A stretch of 16,481 nucleotides of DNA from JBCDBH01 sp039184055 (GTDB lineage: Bacteria; Acidobacteriota; Thermoanaerobaculia; Multivoradales; J023), in contig JBCDBH010000102.1 in assembly GCA_039184055.1 (NCBI GenBank), forward strand, positions 1-16,481, in the 5' to 3' direction. The notes beneath the pieces are model-generated. The model ran no database searches and was not told the DNA's origin. It was given only the letters and a program-made list of their open reading frames with translations. Numbering within the stretch: position 1 is the first letter of the stretch; each line of letters starts with the position of its first letter. The position numbers were made by a program, and so were the translations under genes. Shown one piece after another: positions 7,277 through 13,735 of the stretch.

Positions 7277-8129
7277 AGCGACCGACAACGTCAGACGGTA
7301 TCTGAGCACCCAGACGGTCGAGGGTGGCTTTCGTGACCGCAACGGTCAGCGCGATCTCTACTACACCGTTTTCGGTCTCGATGCCGTCGCGATCCTCGAC
7401 ACCAACGACAGTGAGCTGACCGGCTGGCAGCCCGACCGGGCCGCGACGCTCGCTTTCTTCGAGAGCTTCGACGCGGGCGCCGGGCTCGACCTCGTCCATC
7501 TCGGCTGTCTGGCCCGGGTGTGGACGGCGCTCGGTCTCGATGCCCCGCCACCGGACCCGCTGGTCGATCGGCTGCTCGACCTGCGGCGTGACGATGGCGG
7601 CTGGGCGATGACCGAGAATGACGATGCGAGCACGTCGTACGGCACCTTCGTGGGAATCGGTGCGTACCAGGATCTCGGGTTGCCGATCGGTCAGCCGTCC
7701 CGCGCGGTCGATTTCCTGACCACCATGGCGCTCGATCACGGCGGGTACGCGCTCGACGCCAACACCCGGGTCGCCACCACGCCGACCACCGCCGCCGCGG
7801 TGGTCGCCCTACGCCAGCTCGGCGGCACGGCGCACCCGAACACCGCGACGTGGCTCGAGCGTCAACATCATCGGATGGGTGGCTTTCTCGCCGCCGAGGG
7901 CGCGCCGATGCCCGACCTCCTGTCGACCGCGGTCGCGCTCCACGCTCTATCGGTGCTCGAAGCACGCTGTGACCATCTGCGTGAGCCCCTGCTCGACTTC
8001 GTCGACACCCTGTGGACGTCGACGGGTGGCTTCTATGGCAATTGGGCCGAGCAGGAGATCGATACCGAGTACACCTTCTACGGCCTCTTGGCGCTCGGTC
8101 ATCTCGCGGTCATGGACGGCGGTTCTTGA
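7218..8129 (+). CDS. Single-barrel prenyltransferase/terpene-cyclase-like alpha/alpha toroid protein
   Basis: A 303-residue protein built from about five GGF/GGW/GGY repeats: EGGFRDRNG, DDGGWAMTE, HGGYALDAN, MGGFLAAEG and TGGFYGNW. Each is followed by a helix ending in an A-L-like pattern. This is the fold of protein prenyltransferase beta subunits and of one domain of terpene cyclases. The last repeat, DTEYTFYGLLAL (from Asp282), is typical of geranylgeranyl-transferase-II-beta-like proteins. A LDLVHLGC segment (Asp91, His94, Cys97) recalls the Asp-x-Cys zinc region of that family but lacks the exact D-x-C. No DxDD cyclase motif is present. It may be a prenyl-binding or prenyltransfer partner of the next gene's cyclase; the activity is unknown. 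It overlaps the polyprenyl synthase gene by 59 bp and ends in a TTGA overlap with the next gene. Confidence 0.82.
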   Translation: MSTRLEMLQVARLASRLLGEATDNVRRYLSTQTVEGGFRDRNGQRDLYYTVFGLDAVAILDTNDSELTGWQPDRAATLAFFESFDAGAGLDLVHLGCLARVWTALGLDAPPPDPLVDRLLDLRRDDGGWAMTENDDASTSYGTFVGIGAYQDLGLPIGQPSRAVDFLTTMALDHGGYALDANTRVATTPTTAAAVVALRQLGGTAHPNTATWLERQHHRMGGFLAAEGAPMPDLLSTAVALHALSVLEARCDHLREPLLDFVDTLWTSTGGFYGNWAEQEIDTEYTFYGLLALGHLAVMDGGS

Positions 8130-10033
8130 CCTCGCCACCGAGCGTCTCTATACCGAGCGTCTCGCCACCGAGCGTCGACGCCACCACGCTCCGACGCGTC
8201 TACAGCGACATCCGTGACGAGCTCCTGGCGCGACGCAACGCAAGAGGGCACTGGCGTGGCCATTTGTCGTCGAGCGCGCTGTCGACGGCGGTCGCCTGTG
8301 TCGCGCTGATCGTTGTCGAGCGTGAGCGTGGTGAGCTTCCCGAGGGCCTGCGTCCCCTGATCGACGCGGGTCTGAGCTGGCTGGCGCGTCATGCCAACGA
8401 CGACGGCGGCTGGGGCGACACGGTTCGATCATGCTCGAATCTACCGACCACCTTGCTGTCGTGGGCGGCGCTCCATGCCGGTCGGTCATCGGGGCGTGTT
8501 CTCGACGAGACGGGCGAGCGGGCGTTTCGCAATGCCGAAAGCTGGATTCGCGCCCGCGCCGGCAGCGTCGATCCGAGCGCGCTCAAGCAGGTCGTCGAAG
8601 AGCTCTACGGCGCCGACAAGACCTTCTCGGTGCCGATCCTGACCCTCGCCGCGCTGGCTGGCGTCTTGGGTGACGAGACCGAGGCGTGGGCCGGGCCTCC
8701 CGCTTTGCCATTCGAGCTCGCCGCGCTCCCCCACTCGACGTTTCGTTTTGTCGGCCTGCCGGTGGTGAGCTACGCGCTTCCAGCGCTCATCGCGGTCGGG
8801 CAGGTACAGCACCGTCGACGCCCGTCACGCTGGCCGTGGTTCCGTGCACTGCGTCAGCTGGCGCGTCGTCCGACCTTGAACAAGCTGGCCCGTATTCAGC
8901 CGTCGAGCGGTGGCTTTCTCGAAGCGATCCCGCTCACCGGCTTTGTCACCATGTCACTCGCCGGGGCCGGTGAAGCGCATCACCCGGTGGTCGACCGGGC
9001 GCTCGACTTTCTCCAACGTGCGGTTCGTGACGATGGCGCGTGGCCGATCGACATCGATCTGGCGACTTGGGTCACGACCCTGACCGTCCAGGGTCTCGAC
9101 GTTGAAGAACTCGAGGCCGCAGAACGGGAATCGCTACGCTCGTGGTTGCTCGGTCAGCAGTTCACCACCCGTCATCCTTTTACCGACGCGGCCCCTGGGG
9201 GCTGGGCGTGGACCGATCTACCGGGTGGGGTGCCCGATGCCGACGATACGCCTGGAGCGCTGCTCGCCCTGCACCGTCTCGGCCCGATCGACACCGAGCT
9301 GGTACGCGCCGCGTCGGCCGGTCTTCGCTGGCTCGCCGATCTGCAGAACCGCGATGGCGGCTTCCCCACCTTTTGCCGTGGCTGGGGCAAGCTCCCTTTC
9401 GATCGCAGCTCGCCCGATCTCACCGCTCACGCTCTGCGCGCCATCTCGACATGGCGGGACCATGTCGACAGCCGTCTCGGACAGACTCTCGACCGGGTCG
9501 AACGGCGCGCGCGCACCTATTTGCGCCGCACCCAAGAAGACGACGGTTCGTGGATGCCGCTGTGGTTCGGTAACGAAGCCGTCGACGATCTGGGCAATCG
9601 CGTCTACGGCACGGCGCGCGTCCTGACGGCGCTGGCGGATCGAGACACGCACGACCTGGCCACACCCGCCATCCGCTATCTCCTCTCCAGCCAGTCGTCG
9701 TCGGGCGGCTGGGGCGGCGCTGCCGGAATCGATCCATCGATCGAAGAAACCGCCCTCGCGCTCGACGCTCTTGCCCGCCTTGCCGCCAGTCCCGAGATCG
9801 ACACGGCGATCGATCGAGGCGCGGCCTGGCTGTGCCAGGCCTGGGATCGTGGTGTCTGGCGAGACGCGACGCCGATCGGCTTTTACTTCGCCAATCTCTG
9901 GTATTTCGAAGAGCTCTACCCCCTGGCGTTCGCGCTGTCGGCGCGCGAGCAGGTGAATCGGCGCCGAGCAAAATCTCTCGATAGCACGGAATCTCGCCAG
10001 GCCTCGCTTCCGATTATCGAGACGTTGCTATGA
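8126..10033 (+). CDS. Squalene-hopene-cyclase-like (class II) terpenoid cyclase
   Basis: A 635-residue protein, close in length to bacterial squalene-hopene cyclases (about 630). The class II acid motif is clear: VPDADDTPGALL with Asp371, Asp373 and Asp374, aligning with D374xD376D377 of the Alicyclobacillus enzyme; Asp373 would be the protonating residue. QW-type repeats occur throughout, for example DDGGWGDT, NRDGGFPTFCRGWG, EDDGSWMPLW and SSGGWGGAAG, and a GADKTFSVPILTLAALAG segment is typical. It is thus predicted to protonate and cyclise a linear polyprenoid at the membrane. No squalene synthase (HpnCDE or SQS) is in the window, so the substrate may not be squalene. The start is TTG 8126, which overlaps the previous stop as TTGA; no ATG or GTG is available in frame near it, so the start is moderately certain. 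The first 16 residues come from a small tandem repeat. Confidence 0.9.
   Translation: MTSPPSVSIPSVSPPSVDATTLRRVYSDIRDELLARRNARGHWRGHLSSSALSTAVACVALIVVERERGELPEGLRPLIDAGLSWLARHANDDGGWGDTVRSCSNLPTTLLSWAALHAGRSSGRVLDETGERAFRNAESWIRARAGSVDPSALKQVVEELYGADKTFSVPILTLAALAGVLGDETEAWAGPPALPFELAALPHSTFRFVGLPVVSYALPALIAVGQVQHRRRPSRWPWFRALRQLARRPTLNKLARIQPSSGGFLEAIPLTGFVTMSLAGAGEAHHPVVDRALDFLQRAVRDDGAWPIDIDLATWVTTLTVQGLDVEELEAAERESLRSWLLGQQFTTRHPFTDAAPGGWAWTDLPGGVPDADDTPGALLALHRLGPIDTELVRAASAGLRWLADLQNRDGGFPTFCRGWGKLPFDRSSPDLTAHALRAISTWRDHVDSRLGQTLDRVERRARTYLRRTQEDDGSWMPLWFGNEAVDDLGNRVYGTARVLTALADRDTHDLATPAIRYLLSSQSSSGGWGGAAGIDPSIEETALALDALARLAASPEIDTAIDRGAAWLCQAWDRGVWRDATPIGFYFANLWYFEELYPLAFALSAREQVNRRRAKSLDSTESRQASLPIIETLL
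8132..8176 (+). repeat. Three in-frame 15-bp tandem repeats (SPPSV-type)
   Basis: Units 1 and 3 are identical (tcgccaccgagcgtc) and unit 2 is tctataccgagcgtc. They encode SPPSV-SIPSV-SPPSV at the extreme N-terminus of the cyclase. Size, phase and location mirror the five-unit repeat at 4280-4354, though the unit sequence differs. Confidence 0.9.
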
Positions 10034-10040
10034 TTCGTTG

Positions 10041-13007
10041 ATGCGTTACGCCACAGCCGTACCGCTCGGTCGCGGCGGCGCGGGCGAAGTGTACAAAGCC
10101 TGGGATGCCGACAACGAACGCTTCGTGGCGCTCAAGCTCTTGTCACGCGACGACCCGGAAGCCGTTGCGCGGCTGCAACGCGAGGCGCGCGCCCAAGCGC
10201 GCCTGGACCATCCCAACATCTGCCAGATCTATGAGGTCGGCGAGAGCGAGGACGGCCGACCGTTCATCGCGATGCGTTACGTCGACGGGGTGGCGCTCGA
10301 CGCAGCGGTACAGGATCGCCCCCTAGAAGAACGCTTGGCACTGCTCGCCGAGATCGCCGACACCGTCCAGGTGGCGCACCAGGCCGGGTTGATCCATCGC
10401 GATTTGAAGCCGAGCAATATTCTCGTCGAAACCGAGCCCGACGGTGGCCTGCATCCTTTTGTGCTCGATTTCGGCATTGTTCGAGTCGAAGATCTTCCCG
10501 CCGCCACGATTACTGGCGACGTGCTCGGCACGCCCGGCTATCTGTCGCCGGAACAGGCCCGGGGTGACAAGCACATCGACCGTCGTTCGGACGTCTTTAC
10601 GCTCGGCATCCTGCTTTTCGAGCTGATCGCCGATCACAATCCGTTCGCCGCCGATTCGAAAGTCGACGCCTTTCTCAAGGCGCTCGATCCCACGCCTCCT
10701 AGACTGCGGCAGCACGTTCCCCAGGTGTCGCGACGGCTCGAGGCGATCGTCGACCGGGCGCTGGCGCCCGAGCCACGTCATCGCTACGACTCGGCCCACG
10801 ACTTCGCCGAGGATCTACGCGCCTTTCTCGCCGGCGAGACGCCCCGCGCGCGACCGATCACCTGGACCACGCGCGCGCAGCGGGTCGTGCGGCGTCATCC
10901 CCGTACGGCGGCGTTCGTCACCGTCGCCATGCTGACACTCGCCTTCCTGGGTGGCTGGGCGATCCGTGCCGAGCTCGAAACCGAGCGACGTGCCGCGCTG
11001 ACCGAGCGGCTGGCGCAACGCGCGGGGCAGATCGAAGCACGTGCCCGCTTCGAACGTCTGCTGCCGATCCACGACATCACTCCTGCACTGACCCGGCTCG
11101 ACGACGAGGTCGACGCACTGGAGGCGATCGTTCGAAGCGCCGGAGATCGCGCCGGCGACGCGGGAGCGTACGCTTTAGGACGCGCCAAGCTGGCGACGGG
11201 TCGTCACCAAGAAGCGTTGAGCCACCTCAAACGCGCCCACGAGCTCGGCTCGCAGGCCGACGGGCTGGCGTTGACCACCGCGCGCGCGCTCACCGCCGTC
11301 TACAGCGACCGTCTCGCCGAGATCGCCGATCTGCCCCGTCGCGCGCGCGCCGCAGCACTCGAAACAGCGCGTTCCGAGCTCGGCGACGAGATCGAACGCT
11401 ACCTGACGTCGGCGTCGACCGACGATGCTGAAGGCGCCTGGATCAACGCGCTGGTGGCCTTTCACACCGGCGATTTCGACCGAGCCATCGACTACGCTCG
11501 CGATGTCACCGCCAGCGAGGCGTGGCGCTTCGAGGCCGATCTGCTGCAGGCGACGATCTTCCACGATCGCGCGCTCGATGGCCAAGCCCGAGGCAGCTGG
11601 CCGGAGGTCGAAGAGGCTCTCGACCGAGCCCGTTCGGCGGCCCGTGACGCCATCGCCAAGGCGCCGAGCGATCCGGACACCTATCTGACCCTGTGCAGTC
11701 TCGTCCGGATCGAGGCCGAAACGACCCTGCTCGCCGGTGACATCGACCGTCTCGTCGATCCCACCGGTCCGTCCGCCACCGCGCGTGTCGACTGTGAACG
11801 GGCTCTCGAAGTCGACGCCAGTCGTCATCAAGCGCTCGAACGGCTCGGACGGACGCTCTACCTCGCCGCCTATATGCAAGCCGAACGAGGTAACGATCCC
11901 ACCCAGGCGCTCGACGAGATCTTCTCGTTGGTCGACCGGGCGCTCACCATCGAGCCACAAAGCGTGGAAGCCCAGCAGCTGCGTGGCGACGGCTATTTCG
12001 TGCTCGCCAACCGCCAGTTGAAGATCGGCGCGCTCGACGATCGCCTCTTCGAGAACGCATCGAACGCTTTCGAGTCGAGTCTCGAGCTGGCTCCGGACGA
12101 TCCCTACGGCTGGTCGAGTCTCGGTCGGACGTATTGGATCTGGGCGTGGAATCGAACCATCGGTGCGACGGGCGGGGACAATCGCGAGCTCTATCGTCGT
12201 GCCACCGACGCGCTCGAACACAGCATCGCAGCCGGCTCGAGCTTCGACTACGTGCTCCACGCTCAGCTGTGTGGCGTCTGGGCGAGTGCCGGCTACGCCA
12301 AGTCGATCACCGGTGGCGACGGCTTCGACGATCTGGCGCGCGGTCGAGCCGAGTGTCGACGCTCGGAGGAGCTGGCGCCGGAGTATTTCGGCCGCTACGT
12401 CAACCACGCCTATCTCGAATCGCTCGCCGCCGAAGTTCGATTGACGGCCGGCGTCGATCCTCGCGAATCCACCGAGGACGGCCGAGAACCGATCGACACA
12501 TGTCTGGAGATCAACCCGCAAAGCACGGATTGTCTCGCCTCCCTGGCGACGATGCTGGTCGCCGAGGCCTCGTGGCGCGAGCAACAGGGAGAGCGTCTCG
12601 ACACCTTGCTCGAGTCGCTGCGACAGACCCTGTTGCCGAGCGCCGAGATCGAGTCCATCGACGCTCACAACCAGCAGGCGGCGTGGCTCTTGTTCAAAGC
12701 CTCCGAGGCCGTCGAGAGCAACACGAGCTGGCAGGCCACGTTCGCCGACGCGAAACGACACCTCGAAGCCGCCGAAGCGCTCAGCGCGATGCACAACGAA
12801 ACGCTGCGTCTACGCGCCGACTACCACCATCGTCTCGCCGTGGCGTACCGAACCGTCGATCCAGCCCGCGCGCAACGCGAAATCGAGCTCGGCTCGACGA
12901 GCGTCGATGTTGCGCTACGGGCCTATCCAGGCCATCCCCGTTTCGAACGACTCCGCTCGACCTTGTCCACGCTTCGGGATGAGATCGTCAAACGGGTGGT
13001 CGACTGA
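10041..13007 (+). CDS. Transmembrane Ser/Thr protein kinase with TPR-like C-terminal region
   Basis: A 988-residue Hanks-type kinase of the bacterial Pkn family. The N-terminal kinase domain (about 1-270) has a glycine loop LGRGGAGEVYKAWD, ATP-binding Lys32, the catalytic loop HRDLKPSN (His119, Asp121), DFG at 143-145 and an SPE motif in GTPGYLSPEQARG. All key residues are present, so it should be active. A single transmembrane helix spans about 290-308 after a basic stretch, placing the kinase in the cytoplasm. Residues about 340-980 are mostly helical with TPR-like units such as GRHQEALSHLKRAHELG, and would lie outside the membrane as a sensor or binding region. ATG 10041 is 7 bp after the cyclase stop, with TTG 10038 just before it and only a weak ribosome site. 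Membership in the terpenoid operon is suggested by spacing; phosphorylation of a pathway protein is inference. It overlaps the convergent lipoprotein gene by 20 bp. Confidence 0.9.
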   Translation: MRYATAVPLGRGGAGEVYKAWDADNERFVALKLLSRDDPEAVARLQREARAQARLDHPNICQIYEVGESEDGRPFIAMRYVDGVALDAAVQDRPLEERLALLAEIADTVQVAHQAGLIHRDLKPSNILVETEPDGGLHPFVLDFGIVRVEDLPAATITGDVLGTPGYLSPEQARGDKHIDRRSDVFTLGILLFELIADHNPFAADSKVDAFLKALDPTPPRLRQHVPQVSRRLEAIVDRALAPEPRHRYDSAHDFAEDLRAFLAGETPRARPITWTTRAQRVVRRHPRTAAFVTVAMLTLAFLGGWAIRAELETERRAALTERLAQRAGQIEARARFERLLPIHDITPALTRLDDEVDALEAIVRSAGDRAGDAGAYALGRAKLATGRHQEALSHLKRAHELGSQADGLALTTARALTAVYSDRLAEIADLPRRARAAALETARSELGDEIERYLTSASTDDAEGAWINALVAFHTGDFDRAIDYARDVTASEAWRFEADLLQATIFHDRALDGQARGSWPEVEEALDRARSAARDAIAKAPSDPDTYLTLCSLVRIEAETTLLAGDIDRLVDPTGPSATARVDCERALEVDASRHQALERLGRTLYLAAYMQAERGNDPTQALDEIFSLVDRALTIEPQSVEAQQLRGDGYFVLANRQLKIGALDDRLFENASNAFESSLELAPDDPYGWSSLGRTYWIWAWNRTIGATGGDNRELYRRATDALEHSIAAGSSFDYVLHAQLCGVWASAGYAKSITGGDGFDDLARGRAECRRSEELAPEYFGRYVNHAYLESLAAEVRLTAGVDPRESTEDGREPIDTCLEINPQSTDCLASLATMLVAEASWREQQGERLDTLLESLRQTLLPSAEIESIDAHNQQAAWLLFKASEAVESNTSWQATFADAKRHLEAAEALSAMHNETLRLRADYHHRLAVAYRTVDPARAQREIELGSTSVDVALRAYPGHPRFERLRSTLSTLRDEIVKRVVD

Positions 13008-13491
13008 TTCGCCAGACGCCGTCGACCTGCGTGAGCTCGAACTCGTCTTCTCCACCGTCACGATCACCGTCGATCTCGAGCTCGACATGCGTCTTGACCC
13101 ACAGATCGTTGCCGGTGGGTTTACGTGCCCGGAGCTCGAAGCTCAGCACCTTCCAGGTGGCGGTTCGGGCTTGCTGACGCACCAGGCGACCGTTGTCTTC
13201 CCATCCCGGCACCATCGCCTCACGCCACAGCTCGTCACCCCGGCTTTTGCTGGCGAGGTATTTGACGACCGCCGCTTCGGGGCTACCGAGCGACGGGTTG
13301 ACCGTCGCCACATCGGCTACGACATAGCGCTTCGGCTCGTCGTAACGCTCCCAGCCGTCCTCGGCCGCTACGGTCGACATGTCTGGAAGCGTCGTTTCGG
13401 TGGGCCCACTGGCGGCGCCACACGCCACCGCGATAAGGACGAGCAGGCTAGGAAATAGCGATCTCTTCACAATCAGCTTGATGTCGGTCAT
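12988..13491 (-). CDS. Small predicted lipoprotein, possibly NTF2-like
   Basis: A 167-residue protein with a short basic N-terminus (Lys5, Lys9, Arg10), a hydrophobic stretch (LFPSLLVLIAVA) and a lipobox-like AVAC ending at Cys24. It is therefore probably lipid-anchored after signal peptidase II cleavage; Ala at -3 is less common than Leu. The mature part holds SPEAAVVKYLASKSRGD, a VKTHVELEIDGD strand and a terminal GVWRISRPP. That pattern, a helix followed by beta strands with a Trp-Arg-Ile ending, resembles small NTF2-like/DUF4440-type domains, but I do not recognise a named family. Start ATG 13491 has a strong AAAGGAG (13498-13504) 6 bp away. A -24/-12 promoter lies just upstream, so expression is probably sigma-54 dependent, possibly under control of the divergent FHA regulator. 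The 3' end overlaps the kinase gene by 20 bp. Confidence 0.82.
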   Translation of the reverse strand: MTDIKLIVKRSLFPSLLVLIAVACGAASGPTETTLPDMSTVAAEDGWERYDEPKRYVVADVATVNPSLGSPEAAVVKYLASKSRGDELWREAMVPGWEDNGRLVRQQARTATWKVLSFELRARKPTGNDLWVKTHVELEIDGDRDGGEDEFELTQVDGVWRISRPPV

Positions 13492-13517
13492 GTCGTACTC
13501 CTTTCGAGATGTCACAC

Positions 13518-13533
13518 TGCAAGCCAAGGGCCA
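13518..13533 (-). promoter_or_regulatory. Sigma-54 (-24/-12) promoter of the lipoprotein gene
   Basis: Read on the minus strand this is TGGCCCTTGGCTTGCA. It fits the sigma-54 consensus TGGCACG-N4-TTGCW well: TGGCNC at -24, TTGCA at -12, and exactly 10 bp between the invariant GG and GC. The predicted transcription start is about 13507, three bases before the AAAGGAG ribosome site (13504-13498) and 16 bases before the ATG. This compact arrangement supports the call. The divergent gene encodes a sigma-54-type activator. Confidence 0.75.
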
Positions 13534-13646
13534 GGTTGCTCCACAGGGCTGAGTGGACTCACGAAACACCATTTCCCCTGAGGTTTTTTGGACATCGCAC
13601 CGTCGTTCGATCTCGACTGATCGGTCGTCATTGGGGCAACTGACAC

Positions 13647-13664
13647 CCACGACCGGGATCGTGG
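13647..13664. promoter_or_regulatory. Inverted repeat, candidate activator binding site
   Basis: ccacga-N6-tcgtgg is a perfect inverted repeat with 6-bp arms. It lies between the divergent lipoprotein and FHA-regulator genes. Its centre is about 148 bp upstream of the predicted sigma-54 transcription start and about 80 bp upstream of the regulator's start codon. That is a normal distance for an enhancer-type site and would also allow autoregulation. Binding is inferred, not shown. Confidence 0.4.
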
Positions 13665-13735
13665 TCCCGCGTCTGAGACGACCCAGCGGTAGACTTGCCG
13701 CTCTCGAACCGTTCTTCCCGAGGGCCCGACTCACC

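Noticed and set aside
11175..12794. A 539-codon open frame on the minus strand
   Set aside because: It lies wholly opposite the kinase's C-terminal region, whose TPR-like protein continues an intact kinase. High GC content produces long antisense frames, and its translation shows no recognisable domain.
13570..13592. A terminator at the T-run aggttttttgg
   Set aside because: Only two or three base pairs of stem can form before the T-run, and G residues follow it directly.
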